Of a stretch of 64,000 nt of DNA, positions 24,074 to 33,841 are shown piece after piece. Numbering within the stretch: the stretch's first letter is position 1; each line of letters begins with the position of its first letter. The translations under genes and the position numbers were made by a program. A model generated the notes under the pieces. That model saw nothing but the letters and a program-made list of their open reading frames with translations. It had not been told where the DNA came from and did not search any database. The stretch covers positions 3,036-67,035 of the forward strand of contig JBKBUF010000027.1 in assembly GCA_046290815.1 (NCBI GenBank), written 5' to 3'. Source of the DNA: JBKBUF01 sp046290815 (GTDB lineage: Bacteria > Bacteroidota > Bacteroidia > Cytophagales > Cytophagaceae).

Positions 24074-26220
24074 CATTGTTTAACAAACATCCTGATCACT
24101 ACTCCCGATTCATCCTTTAGCATGTACAGTCCTTTATCGAGTGATGAAATGTCAATTTCCATTCCTTCATGTACATGAACATTCATTAGCACTCTTCCGC
24201 TGAGATCTGAAATTTCCCAGTTGCTGTCATTGGCATTGGAAATAAAAATTCTGTCTGTAGCAGGATTAGGATATACTTTGAAAGTATCTATGGATTTATT
24301 TATGCCTGTAACAATAGCAGAAGTAAATTCCATGTGATGAAGGTTAACATTGCCTGTAATAATATGTACCCTGAGTATATGTTCCCCTTGTGAAAGAGAA
24401 ATATTTGTAAAGTTTGTATTTGCCCATGTTTGCCAGCCTCCTGTTGCAGGAAGATTTAACTGAGGACTTACAAAATTTCCACCAATGCTTAAACGTATTG
24501 CACCGGCTGTATTAAGACCTGCATGACGAACCCTCAGGTTATACAATCCGGGCTGTGTTACATTCACCGTATATTCAAGCCACTCACCTGCAATCGTCCA
24601 TCCGACGTTGTAACCACCTCCGGTTGCAGCTTCTATATCCACTGCATCGTTTCTTAATGCTCCACCTTCGTTTGCAGGAGTAGTATCATAAAAGCTTAAA
24701 TTTTGTCCTCCGGTGTCATAAGTCTCAAACTGAATGGTGCCGGGAATAAGATGTGCGGATCCACCGTATGGACTGCGTGTACCTCCTGTAATGTTATTTT
24801 CGATCTTATTGATGTAGGCCACCGCACCATTGAAGGCAGCATTATAATAACTGCAATATTCGCTGGAAACATAGTTGTTAATTCTATCATGAAAGTTGTT
24901 GCAGGCAGACTCCGGACCTCCTGCAAGTCCTCCTGACAATGTATAACCAAAAGGAACAGATCCCGGATTGTTTCCTTCCTGGGTATATAAGGTCCATGCA
25001 TTGGAAGACTTACCAAATGCGGCTGCATGATGAGGAGATTTGGGAAATCCTCCTCCAAGGACATTATAACCTATGAGAAAAGAAAAATTTGCAGGAGCAT
25101 TCGGCCCGATACCATTATGAGTACCCAGAATAAAATCAACATTTCTTTTTGCAAAAGTATATGCCGAAGCACTTCCAGAGGACCTATGATAAAGTGCCGA
25201 CAGGAAAGCTGCATTTCCGGCATCGCGCAAAGATCCCCAGTTGGTGTTATGAAAATATCCGCAAGACTGATTTGTATATGCATTAACCCTGCTTGCTACA
25301 CGGTTAAGCCAAGTGGTGGTCCCTGTTATTTCATACAACTCATAAAATAAAAGATGATTCATAGTACCATAATCAAAGCCTGCACTTTGGCTTAAAGAAT
25401 TGGCATAATTCGTAGCTTCAGTCAGATAAGTATTAGTGGCTGTCGCGCGATAAAGCATGGCCGCAGCTAGTCCCATCTCGTCAGCATAACCCGCATTTGC
25501 AAGCCACGAATAAAATCCATCTGTGGATCTTGCATCAGCAGTAGAGGCAGGGTTAATTTTTCCTATTGTATAATAGGAGACTGCCGCATTCAGGCAGGAC
25601 TGAGCATAATTAGCATCGTAGCTTTTATATAGGATCGACATTAGTGCCAAAGCCGCGGCACTATTCCCAAATGCATTAGACCTTCCGGAAGTGGCAGAAT
25701 AAACAGTACGGATATTAGATCCATTATACAAAGTCTGGCTGGAATTGGAAATAGGTTCGTTAAAGCTATTATGGTCATTGCCATCTCCTATCTGCCAGTA
25801 AATGGTGTTACCATTTACACATTTGATTAAGAAGTCTGTTTCAATCTTTACCTCATCCAATACATCAGGAATACCATTTGCCGGAGGTTTGGAATATGCC
25901 TGGGAATACTGATCGGGATACACCTCAGGAAATTTGTCCATACCATATAAGTAAACCAGTGCAGTGTACGGACCGGTAACATGGAATTTAATGTAATCAC
26001 CGCAATCGTGCCAGCCTCCTGTCAGGTCCCGACCGATACTTTGTCCGTCAGTGGTATGACAGCCGTTGCTGGTTTCCGGCTGAATCCAGGATTTGGTGTT
26101 GCCACATCTTTGTGCACCTAAAAAGCGGGTGGAAAGATGTTGTGCCAACCCATAATTATGCTGTGCCTGGCTGGAAATGTACCCTAAAAGGACAATGCAT
26201 GTAAAAATTAACTTCTTCAT
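24073..26220 (-). CDS. GH9 endoglucanase with CBM6/35-like module and T9SS type A tail
   Basis: A 715-residue secreted cellulase; start at 26220 gives the signal peptide MKKLIFTCIVLLGYISSQAQ. The GH9 domain follows at once (21-475) without the N-terminal Ig-like domain common in many GH9 enzymes. Key residues are visible: GGWHDCGDYIKF with Asp72 and Asp75 (base), PHHAAAFG near 396-403, and the acid Glu454 in SSEYCSYYNAAFNGAVAY. A CBM6/35-like jelly roll follows (about 485-625: AGEWLEYTV, ATGGWQTW), then a T9SS type A domain (YPNPATDRIF ... FVKQ). It should hydrolyse cellulose outside the cell or on its surface, complementing the GH5 and GH8 enzymes of the window. No adjacent partner gene on its strand. 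Confidence 0.94.
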   Translation of the reverse strand: MKKLIFTCIVLLGYISSQAQHNYGLAQHLSTRFLGAQRCGNTKSWIQPETSNGCHTTDGQSIGRDLTGGWHDCGDYIKFHVTGPYTALVYLYGMDKFPEVYPDQYSQAYSKPPANGIPDVLDEVKIETDFLIKCVNGNTIYWQIGDGNDHNSFNEPISNSSQTLYNGSNIRTVYSATSGRSNAFGNSAAALALMSILYKSYDANYAQSCLNAAVSYYTIGKINPASTADARSTDGFYSWLANAGYADEMGLAAAMLYRATATNTYLTEATNYANSLSQSAGFDYGTMNHLLFYELYEITGTTTWLNRVASRVNAYTNQSCGYFHNTNWGSLRDAGNAAFLSALYHRSSGSASAYTFAKRNVDFILGTHNGIGPNAPANFSFLIGYNVLGGGFPKSPHHAAAFGKSSNAWTLYTQEGNNPGSVPFGYTLSGGLAGGPESACNNFHDRINNYVSSEYCSYYNAAFNGAVAYINKIENNITGGTRSPYGGSAHLIPGTIQFETYDTGGQNLSFYDTTPANEGGALRNDAVDIEAATGGGYNVGWTIAGEWLEYTVNVTQPGLYNLRVRHAGLNTAGAIRLSIGGNFVSPQLNLPATGGWQTWANTNFTNISLSQGEHILRVHIITGNVNLHHMEFTSAIVTGINKSIDTFKVYPNPATDRIFISNANDSNWEISDLSGRVLMNVHVHEGMEIDISSLDKGLYMLKDESGVVIRMFVKQ

Positions 26221-26696
26221 AAGCGAGAGATTTTGATTAAAACCAGATTCTGCTTTTAAGAAAAAAGACCTGGGCACAATTGCAACCTTAGGGATAAAAA
26301 ACAGGCAATAAAAACTGCTGAATATATGCTAAAAATGATAAAAAATCCCATAATAATATCATTACCATTGATCAAAATCGTTGAAAATCAATTGATATTT
26401 AAGAGGGCCTTATGCGGGAAAATAACAGAGGAATATTTTTTTTCCAAAAGGAGGCTTTCAAAAATCTTTGATAACAGCAAAAATAGCACTTTTCTCCTCA
26501 GGCCGGAAGGCCCTCGTTTCCATCTCCGCGATTGAATTTTTAGCCACACGGCCTACACTGCTAAAGCCCAAAGCTAAAAACCTGTCTGCCGACAGGCAGG
26601 TAAGATCGCCACGATGGAAACTTGTATCAATGGCTGCTACAAATACCGCCTTTTCTTTCCAACCTTCCCTATGTGCTACATAACTATAATTCAATA
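26221..26696. other. 476-bp intergenic region
   Basis: Contains the GH9 upstream region (AT-rich, 26221-26400) and a GC-richer block (26480-26660) with a near-palindrome ACCTGTCTGCC/GACAGGCAGGT at 26580-26601, a pattern typical of dispersed Bacteroidota intergenic elements. A 98-codon minus-strand frame crosses this block and the downstream gene's 3' end; it lacks protein-like features and is not called. Confidence 0.55.
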
Positions 26697-27152
26697 TTAT
26701 AACCCAAACTGTCTCAAATGATGGTCCAAATGCATCCAGGTAAAAACACCCCATTCTTTCATACTTAGTCTGCCCAAAAGCTTGTGATTGACTTCAATAG
26801 GTTCTTTCCTTTCAGAAAACTGGTGAATAATATCAATATATAGTTTCTTCTCTCTTTCAAAGATCTTTTCATCAGTCTTATCTCCTTTATAAACCACTGA
26901 CAGAGGAGCTTTAATTTTTTTCGGCACCTTAGGAAGAATATACAAAATAACTATCCGGAAAAATATCTGCCTTAAACTGCTTGGGCGGTTATCCGAAGGT
27001 GCATCAAGGCAAATTTTATTCAACCTGTTACAATGGTGAAGCATTTCCAAAGGGGTCATGCTTCCCCACAAAGGCATAGAATCATGCTTAAGTGGCTGAA
27101 CCCGTGAAATGAGCTCTTTTGCAACATCTTTATCAAAAATATTTTTCTTCAT
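26697..27152 (-). CDS. DUF1569 / DinB-superfamily protein
   Basis: A 151-residue cytoplasmic four-helix protein. It has LKHDSMPLWGSMTPLEMLHHCN (residues 22-43) and WGVFTWMHLDHHLRQF near the C-terminus; the histidines could bind a metal as in DinB-like proteins. This size and motif order fit DUF1569. Enzymatic role unknown; DinB-family members include thiol-dependent transferases. It is alone on its strand and divergent from the PAS-LuxR gene with about 100 bases between. Confidence 0.75.
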   Translation of the reverse strand: MKKNIFDKDVAKELISRVQPLKHDSMPLWGSMTPLEMLHHCNRLNKICLDAPSDNRPSSLRQIFFRIVILYILPKVPKKIKAPLSVVYKGDKTDEKIFEREKKLYIDIIHQFSERKEPIEVNHKLLGRLSMKEWGVFTWMHLDHHLRQFGL

Positions 27153-27255
27153 AATAATTATATTCTGCTTGAATGCTCTGCAATTTAAAGTTATTTTAGT
27201 CTTGAAATGATCAAGGCATTAAATTTGCCGCATTTTTCTATAGACGGAAAGCAGC

Positions 27256-28080
27256 ATGAGTAAAAAAAACACGAAAGAAAATCTTCCTATAAACCAATAT
27301 TTAATTCAAAGTGGAAACCTGGCTGGGAGATTTAAAGAATATGAGTCGTTAGTAGAAGGAATAGAAATTAAAAAAAGCGCTGGCCTGCTGATGCAAGACA
27401 GTGCTTTCCTAAGTTTTACTGAGCTATTTCCAGGCATTGTAGCACTGGCAGATTTTGCAAAGGGCGAATACCTTTACATTAAAAACATGGAAGCCATACT
27501 TGGCTATTCCAGCCAGGATTTTTTTGATAAGGGCATTAGCTTCACATTGACCTTGTTTCCTCCGGAACATAATGAAGTCATCATCAATCAGATTTTCCCG
27601 ACAATGTTTTCAATCATTCAGGAAGAAGCAGCCAAAGGTAAGGTGGAAGGTTTCAGAATCTCTTATCCTACAAGAATGATCATGAAATCAGGAAAGACTT
27701 CATGGTTTTTGCATCAGATCAACATTCTTCAAAGCTATCCCGACGGGAAGCATCTTGCCTTAAAACTACTTTCCGAAATAGAGCATGTGAAGAAAGACGA
27801 GAGCATCACCCTTTCGATAAGCAAGAAAGACAACAAAGGAATTTACTTTCCTTTTTTCACCAAAACATTTATTCCGGGCCAACAAAAAGAAGAACTTTCC
27901 AATCGTGAACTGGAAGTACTGTCATTGCTTAGCCAGGGGAAATCCAGCAAGGAAATTGCCGATATGCTTTTCTTAAGTGAACATACGGTTTATAACCATA
28001 GAAAAAATATGCTGAAAAAATTAAAGGTCAACAGAACCGCTGACCTTGTGTCAAAAGCATTTACCAATGGATTGATATAA
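27256..28080 (+). CDS. PAS-LuxR type transcriptional regulator
   Basis: A 274-residue DNA-binding regulator. A PAS-like domain spans about 58-180 (YLYIKNMEAILGYSSQDF ... KSGKTSWFLHQINI), then a linker, then a LuxR/GerE helix-turn-helix at 210-272 (ELSNRELEVLSLLSQGKSSK, LSEHTVYNHRKNMLKKL). No receiver domain or membrane segment, so it probably senses a cytoplasmic ligand or redox cue through PAS. It starts at ATG 27256. The next gene, a 1071-residue secreted repeat protein, begins 17 bases after its stop on the same strand, which suggests co-expression and possibly a regulatory link. Confidence 0.88.
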   Translation: MSKKNTKENLPINQYLIQSGNLAGRFKEYESLVEGIEIKKSAGLLMQDSAFLSFTELFPGIVALADFAKGEYLYIKNMEAILGYSSQDFFDKGISFTLTLFPPEHNEVIINQIFPTMFSIIQEEAAKGKVEGFRISYPTRMIMKSGKTSWFLHQINILQSYPDGKHLALKLLSEIEHVKKDESITLSISKKDNKGIYFPFFTKTFIPGQQKEELSNRELEVLSLLSQGKSSKEIADMLFLSEHTVYNHRKNMLKKLKVNRTADLVSKAFTNGLI

Positions 28081-28097
28081 GTATTCCTTACATTCAA

Positions 28098-31000
28098 ATG
28101 AATTTTTCAAATTGTGCCAATAAAGGAATTTTATTGGCGCTGACATTTTTACTTATCATATTCACATCTAATGCACAGAGCGACAGCAGCAGATCTGAAC
28201 TTTCATTTGATTTTGGAATTACCAGAGGAAGAAACCTAAACTTGTGGCCTGTTTTGAAAAAATACAAGGACCATGAAAAGAAGGAGCTTCAGATTTTATA
28301 CCCTATTTACTCTAAAGTAAAATATTTCGACCTACATATAAAACACAGTCATCTTCTACCTTTGTTTATTGCGGACAGCTCCGCACAGGGTACTGAAAAA
28401 AGGTATATCACTTTCTTTTATCCAACTCTTTTTCATTACCAAAAACAGACCATCAGGGAAGAAACAATAAAGTCAGCAAAATTTCTGGAGCTGGCGCCTA
28501 ATATTTCAATGTTAGGAATAAGCAGATCTCCAAAAGGACTATTTGTAGAGAACAATTTATTCTTTTTTATATGGCACAAAAGAGACGAGCTTAACCAAAA
28601 ATCAAGACTTATTGCTTTCCCGCTTTACTGGCACTTTTCGACAGCTACTGATACAAGTCATCTTTTGCTTCCATTTTTTTATAAGAAGAAAAGTAAAGAT
28701 CTGGAAAAATTTAATTTACTGGGAGTCTACAATTATCACCGTAGCAAATATAAAAAAAATCATACCGTCTTTCCTGTATGGTGGAGCAGAGAAGAATATT
28801 ATGGAAGAGACACCACAAGCAAAAAGATAATATTTCCTGTATACTGGCAGATGAACAGTAAAATCAGGAGCCATTATGTATTTTTCCCTCTCTTTTATAA
28901 CTTTAATTATGCACATTATAAGACAACCACAGTAATTCCATTATTTTCTAAAGGCATTTCTCCTGACGAAAGCCAAAGTCATTTTGGATTCCTTAACTAC
29001 TGGAAAATAAAAAACAAAAACAAAGAAACTAAATTGCTGATTCCGGTGGGATGGAACACCAAAGAAATGTATTCTAATGACACGATCAGCAAAACAACCT
29101 TTCTTTTTATGTTCTGGTCAATACGGAGCACCAATAAAAAAGAAGACATTTTCCCGCCATTTTTCTATCGCTATCAAAATTCTTACTATCGCACCTTTTC
29201 ATTCTTCCCATTCATATCATACGGAAAACAAACCGGTACTGACAACAAGTACCTTTCAGTAACACCGTTCTACTGGAAAATAAGAAATGCACATAGCCAT
29301 AAAGATATATTGATACCCCTGGCCTGGAAAACCTACCGGTATACAGATAAAGGGATGATTGAAAAAACAACATTATTTCCAATTTACTGGAGAACCAAAA
29401 GTAAAGAAACAAATAATACTATATTGTTTCCTTTAGTTTTCAAAACCGACAACAAGCATTACAGTTCATTAACTATCTGGCCAGTCTACTCCAAAGGTAT
29501 TTCGAAAGACTCCATCATCAGCCATTCAGGTTTTCTCACCTGGTTCAAGGTGCAGTCACCCCAGGGGACAACTTCTTTTATAGTACCGCTTGGCTGGAAA
29601 ACAAAAACATTTCAGAAAGATGACACCTTAACCAGATTTACTGCATTCCCTTTGTACTGGAGCGCAAAGAGTAAAGTAAAAAATAACAAAACCTTATTTC
29701 CTCTATTATACTACCGGCACAACGACAAACGTACAGCTATTACATTTTGGCCGGTATTTACATATGTAAAAAGAGCTGATTCTTTGAGAACACTTCTTTC
29801 GGTGACACCTTTTTATTGGAGGGTAAGAGAAAAATATTATAAAAAAGATCTTTTGATTCCTCTGGCTTGGAAAGTTAAACATTATCTCGACCATGACACG
29901 GTTCATATTTCCTGCGCTATTCCTCTATTCTATAGCAAGCGAAATAAAAATACAGGAACAAAAGTGATTTTTCCTTTTTACTACAGCTATCACAACCCTG
30001 AATACAAAACTTCAGGTATATTTCCATTATTCTCTAACGGAAGCTCAGCTGATAATAAGATGGCTCACCTTGCCTTTTTTAATTATTTCAGGTACCGTAC
30101 ACCAAACACCCATATTAAAGTTTTATTTCCACTGGGATGGGTAAAAGAAAGATATTATAAAAATGACACCGCAAGAGTTGCAACATTATTTCCGATATAT
30201 TGGTCAGCTAAAAGTAAAGAAACGAAGCAAAAATATCTCCTACCATTCATTTATACCACACAAAACAAGGGCTACAGATCCTTCACATTTTTCCCGCTTG
30301 CATCCTTTGGCAAATCTGCAGACAGCACAAGTGCTTCTCACCTTACCATAACACCACTATTCTGGAAAACAAATAATAAACAGGAAAGCAGAACCATTTT
30401 ATTTCCGCTTGTATGGCACAGAAAGGAATATTTCCGAAATGACACACTTGTATATACCAGAATTATTCCCTTTTATTTTTCTACATGCACCAACAACAAA
30501 CAGAACAAAACAATTTTCCCTATTATTTACAGCATCAACAACAAGAGATACAAATCATTTACATTCTTTCCCTTACTCTCACACGGACACTCCAAGGATA
30601 GCTTAAAAACAAGATCACATGTTATGATTACCCCATTGACAGGAAGATTTAATTCTAAGGATAAATCCACCACCTTTTTATTTCCTTTGATAACCCACAA
30701 AAGGCAGGGTGACGAAAACAGATTGTCAATCCTTCAGATTTTGTTCAGGTACTCTTCCGGAAATTCCGGAACAAGAGCATCATTACTATTTCCATTATGC
30801 GAATACAGAAAAGAAAACTCTAAACGAAGTTTCAGAATGGCTCCCGTTTTATGGTATGCTAAAACGGACACAAGCCTTATGACTTCCATACAGCCTTTAT
30901 ACTATAGCTATCACAGCGAAACAAGAAATAGTTTCATTTTAGGTTGGTATCTCTATAAATATGAAAAAGTGAAAGAGGAATCTACTGCACATCATTTTCT

Positions 31001-31313
31001 GTGGAGATTCTTCTACAGGAAAAAATGGAACAATGGAGATTTTGAAACCAGATTCCTGCATATCGTTTATGCTAACGTAAAAAGAAAGGGAAAGCGTGAA
31101 AAAAGCATAATACCTATATACAGGAATGTGCGATACCCCGATGGCGACAGAAATGTTTCAGTTTTCTTTAATTTCTACAGCTACTTCAGACAGTACAAAA
31201 AAGAGATCAACGATTCGTATGAAGAGGAGCGTATATTCTGGTTTATACGTCTGCGATCTAACTATGCAAGACTAAAAAGTGAAGGGAAAGATAAATATTT
31301 CAGAAGGAAATAA
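28098..31313 (+). CDS. secreted 1071-aa protein of ~90-residue aromatic repeats, function unknown
   Basis: Signal peptide ending FTSNAQS (about 1-29), then a mature part almost wholly made of aromatic repeats. Repeat copies start near residues 243, 335, 424, 515, 605, 697 and 788, a period of about 90, with a less regular copy near 171. Each copy holds about five short units of 15-20 residues with the pattern hydrophobic-FP-(L/I/V)-x-(W/Y/F), for example LFPIYWSAKSK, LFPLVWHRKEY, FTFFPLxSxGxS and TPFYWK. The alternation of beta-branched/aromatic and basic turn residues suggests stacked beta-hairpins or an outer-membrane barrel. No catalytic motif, no T9SS tail. The last 150 residues are basic and less repetitive. 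I do not know this family. It is preceded by a PAS-LuxR gene after 17 bases. Confidence 0.8.
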   Translation: MNFSNCANKGILLALTFLLIIFTSNAQSDSSRSELSFDFGITRGRNLNLWPVLKKYKDHEKKELQILYPIYSKVKYFDLHIKHSHLLPLFIADSSAQGTEKRYITFFYPTLFHYQKQTIREETIKSAKFLELAPNISMLGISRSPKGLFVENNLFFFIWHKRDELNQKSRLIAFPLYWHFSTATDTSHLLLPFFYKKKSKDLEKFNLLGVYNYHRSKYKKNHTVFPVWWSREEYYGRDTTSKKIIFPVYWQMNSKIRSHYVFFPLFYNFNYAHYKTTTVIPLFSKGISPDESQSHFGFLNYWKIKNKNKETKLLIPVGWNTKEMYSNDTISKTTFLFMFWSIRSTNKKEDIFPPFFYRYQNSYYRTFSFFPFISYGKQTGTDNKYLSVTPFYWKIRNAHSHKDILIPLAWKTYRYTDKGMIEKTTLFPIYWRTKSKETNNTILFPLVFKTDNKHYSSLTIWPVYSKGISKDSIISHSGFLTWFKVQSPQGTTSFIVPLGWKTKTFQKDDTLTRFTAFPLYWSAKSKVKNNKTLFPLLYYRHNDKRTAITFWPVFTYVKRADSLRTLLSVTPFYWRVREKYYKKDLLIPLAWKVKHYLDHDTVHISCAIPLFYSKRNKNTGTKVIFPFYYSYHNPEYKTSGIFPLFSNGSSADNKMAHLAFFNYFRYRTPNTHIKVLFPLGWVKERYYKNDTARVATLFPIYWSAKSKETKQKYLLPFIYTTQNKGYRSFTFFPLASFGKSADSTSASHLTITPLFWKTNNKQESRTILFPLVWHRKEYFRNDTLVYTRIIPFYFSTCTNNKQNKTIFPIIYSINNKRYKSFTFFPLLSHGHSKDSLKTRSHVMITPLTGRFNSKDKSTTFLFPLITHKRQGDENRLSILQILFRYSSGNSGTRASLLFPLCEYRKENSKRSFRMAPVLWYAKTDTSLMTSIQPLYYSYHSETRNSFILGWYLYKYEKVKEESTAHHFLWRFFYRKKWNNGDFETRFLHIVYANVKRKGKREKSIIPIYRNVRYPDGDRNVSVFFNFYSYFRQYKKEINDSYEEERIFWFIRLRSNYARLKSEGKDKYFRRK

Positions 31314-31324
31314 AGAGGGAAAAT

Positions 31325-31367
31325 AAAAAAGCTATCTCTATTCTACATGGCGCAAAATGAAGATAGC
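31325..31367 (-). terminator. terminator of pspA
   Basis: On the minus strand GCTATCT and AGATAGC (31331-31367) pair around a long loop, followed by TTTTTTATTTT. It lies just after the pspA stop. Confidence 0.6.
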
Positions 31368-31383
31368 CCAAACTTTAGCTGTT

Positions 31384-32112
31384 TTATTGATTCTCCAGTC
31401 TCTTTGCTTCAGCAAGCTTAGCTTTTAGCTGAGCAAGAGAGTCTGTTACTGCAGGATGCACCATACTGCCTTCAAGCGCTTTATTGATTTGCTCATCAAT
31501 TGATTTATTGTTATCAGCAATGGATGCATAAGACTCAGCAAGTGCTTCTTCCTGTCTTATTTTATCCTTCATTTTCTCCAACATTCTCAAAGTATTGTTA
31601 GCATCAAGTCCAGCAAGCTTCTGATTGAAATCTTTGGTACTACGAGCCACTTTCACTCTTGCTTTCAGCGATCCCAATTCGCTCTCGTAACCTTCGATTT
31701 TAGATTTAAGCATTTTGTTGTTACTATCAATTTTAGAAGCCATTTCATTGTATTGTCTGGTTGATAATTGCAGTGACTGTACATGCTGCTCAGTAGTATG
31801 CTTTTTCATGAGTGCTTCAGCAGCTAGTCTGTCAGCCTCTGTAGCTTCAAGATTCCCTGCTTGTGCCTTCTGTAAAAGCAGCAGGGCTTTATGCTCATAT
31901 TCCCCGGCAATTTTCAATTTCTCCTTTTGCTCATTTTCTGCTTTTATTGCCAGAGCTTTAATTTCGGCAAGACTCTTCAATCCCTTGTTAAGATCTTCTC
32001 TCAGATCTCTTATACCCTGCTCAATCATATTGATCGGGTTTTCAAGTTTGTCAAGTGCAGCATGAGCTTCTGCTTCACCAATTTTGAATAATCTTCTGAA
32101 CCAGTTAAACAT
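31384..32112 (-). CDS. pspA: PspA/IM30 (phage shock protein A, Vipp1-like)
   Basis: A 242-residue coiled-coil protein of the ESCRT-III-like PspA/Vipp1 family: N-terminal amphipathic helix MFNWFRRLFKIGEAEAHAAL, the LENPINMIEQGIRDLREDL segment, and long helices with MxxKIxxxNKMLKSKIEGYE. It binds stressed membranes and forms rods or rings that limit proton leak. No pspBC or pspF homologue is adjacent; instead a J-domain protein gene lies just upstream on the same strand. The YqiJ-flotillin-ATPase operon 8 kb away belongs to gene families that co-occur with PspA in many bacteria, so a shared envelope-stress role is reasonable but not shown. Confidence 0.92.
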   Translation of the reverse strand: MFNWFRRLFKIGEAEAHAALDKLENPINMIEQGIRDLREDLNKGLKSLAEIKALAIKAENEQKEKLKIAGEYEHKALLLLQKAQAGNLEATEADRLAAEALMKKHTTEQHVQSLQLSTRQYNEMASKIDSNNKMLKSKIEGYESELGSLKARVKVARSTKDFNQKLAGLDANNTLRMLEKMKDKIRQEEALAESYASIADNNKSIDEQINKALEGSMVHPAVTDSLAQLKAKLAEAKRLENQ

Positions 32113-32240
32113 ATAGGTAAATTTATTTGTAAAAATTCTTTAATCTAATTTCGGGTATTTTCCTTAAAATCAGGAATTTTTTATGAAGTTTTTTTGAAAA
32201 AATACACAAAAATGTCTTTAACACCTTAACACTCTAAATC

Positions 32241-32603
32241 CTACCCCTTCCCAAACTTCCTCTCAAAATAACTGTAGGCCTCGTTGAGTCTGCCGGTTAT
32301 CAATTCAGCAGTTTTGCGGCTTTCCTCATTGTAATTATGGAGGTCAGGATGGTATTTTTTCATTAGCGATTTATAAGCAGCTTTAATTTGGTCAAAATTA
32401 GCACCGGGTGCCAATTCAAGATTGGCGTAATACTCTGCTTCCTTTTTATTTTCAGGGTTCTGATAAAGATTCTTATTCATAGGATCAGCCTGTTTTTGCT
32501 CAGTATGAAAAAATTCTTCAGCCGGTTCAACAGGCTTAGCTCCCGAAGATGACCCGGCATTAACATTTGCTTTTAAAATATTTAAAAATCTTTTTAAAGG
32601 CAT
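32241..32603 (-). CDS. J-domain (DnaJ-like) protein
   Basis: About 120 residues; start 32603 is preferred over 32627, whose extra residues are hydrophobic and unlikely. The N-terminal 50 residues are unstructured; residues 54-118 form a J domain with YYANLELAPGANFDQIKAAY and HPD at 85-87, which activates Hsp70 ATPase. The J domain being C-terminal differs from canonical DnaJ. It lacks the zinc and substrate-binding domains, so it should recruit DnaK to a specific client. Located upstream of pspA on the same strand (128-base gap), making PspA or its complex a candidate client. Confidence 0.85.
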   Translation of the reverse strand: MPLKRFLNILKANVNAGSSSGAKPVEPAEEFFHTEQKQADPMNKNLYQNPENKKEAEYYANLELAPGANFDQIKAAYKSLMKKYHPDLHNYNEESRKTAELITGRLNEAYSYFERKFGKG

Positions 32604-32676
32604 AAAAAAACAAAACACAAATAACAAAATCCAAACAACAATGGATGTGAAATTCGAAATAATTCTTAATTCTTAA

Positions 32677-33840
32677 TTACTCCTCTTCCCCTTCCCCCTT
32701 ATGAATCTCCGCTGCCAGATAATATGCTCCTTCTAACACTACGTCTGCACCAGGATTTAGTTCTGTCATTGGAATCACTTCTGTATAACCACCATCGGAA
32801 ACACCAACATTCACCTGAACCATTCTGAAATTGTTTTTACCGGTGTCAGATTTTTCTTTCACAAAAATGTATTTTGCATCACCATCTGAAATAATTGCCT
32901 TATCGGACAAAGAATTCACCTCCTCATTTCCGGTATAAACCTTTGCTCTCACATATCTTCCAGGCAATAGTTTGCTGTTTTTATTATTCTTTAACTCTCC
33001 ATGAACTTCAATAGACTTGGTAGTAAGGTTCAAAGACTTTCCTACATTAAAAACTTCTGCTTCAAACCAGCTTTCATCCTCTTCACTTAAAGCAAATAAA
33101 ATTTTCTGATCTTCCTTTATCTTGTCTATATCTTTTTCGAACACATTTAGCACAACGTGGATATGACTTACATCTACAATGGAAAACATTTCCTGAGAAG
33201 GATTAATATACCCACCGGTTGAAACCGATACCGTATTGATATAGCCATGTATAGGAGCTAAAACAGGAATGGAATTAACCACATTACCTTTAGCTACAGA
33301 CAGAGGATTAATATTGATCAACTGCAGTCTTTTTTCAAGAGCATTTACAAGAGCTTTTTGTGAAAGATAATCTGATTCGGCCTGCTGAAATTTTTTCCCT
33401 GCTGACACATTTTCTTCATGAAGCTCCTTCTGTCTAAAATAATCTTTTTCCATAAAGGAAAAGGATGCCAATGCTTTTAAATATTCCTGCTGCAGTTGTA
33501 TAATTTCTGGATGCTCAATCACTGCCAGCAACTCGCCTTCTTTTACAAACTCACCGGGAATCACCTGGATATTCTTCACCATTCCTCCTACAAAACTGCT
33601 AACACTAGCCATCATCTGAGGAGGCAATTCAAGTCTGCCGTTGCATAGCACAACCGAACTTAAATTACGTTTTTCAAATTTGCCCGTCACAATTCCTGCC
33701 TGTTTTATTTGTTCATCTGAAAGCGTGACAATGTCAGAAACTTCTTCAGTCTCTTCAGAAGCATTGGTCTCTGTCACTTTTGTCTGGCAGGCAAAAGTAA
33801 GCAGACAACAAACAAAAATTACAGCATTATTTATCTTCAT
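32677..33840 (-). CDS. periplasmic adaptor of heavy-metal RND efflux system (CusB/CzcB-like)
   Basis: About 387 residues. Start 33840 gives a lipoprotein signal (lipobox TFAC near residue 18); an upstream ATG at 33867 would overlap the pump gene. The membrane-fusion fold is visible: barrel-sandwich halves around residues 65-105 (VIPGEFVKEGELLAVIEHPE) and 175-215 (VLAPIHGYINTVSVSTGGYI), an alpha hairpin between, and a beta-barrel region (ILFALSEEDESW). It links the inner-membrane pump to the outer-membrane channel. It begins one base after the pump-channel fusion gene ends, so translation is probably coupled. Metal specificity (Cu/Ag versus Zn/Co/Cd) is not settled: no methionine triad typical of CusB is evident. 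Confidence 0.88.
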   Translation of the reverse strand: MKINNAVIFVCCLLTFACQTKVTETNASEETEEVSDIVTLSDEQIKQAGIVTGKFEKRNLSSVVLCNGRLELPPQMMASVSSFVGGMVKNIQVIPGEFVKEGELLAVIEHPEIIQLQQEYLKALASFSFMEKDYFRQKELHEENVSAGKKFQQAESDYLSQKALVNALEKRLQLININPLSVAKGNVVNSIPVLAPIHGYINTVSVSTGGYINPSQEMFSIVDVSHIHVVLNVFEKDIDKIKEDQKILFALSEEDESWFEAEVFNVGKSLNLTTKSIEVHGELKNNKNSKLLPGRYVRAKVYTGNEEVNSLSDKAIISDGDAKYIFVKEKSDTGKNNFRMVQVNVGVSDGGYTEVIPMTELNPGADVVLEGAYYLAAEIHKGEGEEE

Positions 33841-33841
33841 A

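Noticed and set aside
26458..26754. 98-codon minus-strand frame
   Set aside because: Runs through a dispersed-repeat block with a palindrome and overlaps the 3' end of the DUF1569 gene; typical of a translated intergenic repeat.
28098..31313. Calling the repeat protein a known outer-membrane channel
   Set aside because: Repeats suggest beta-structure but no family signature could be named.
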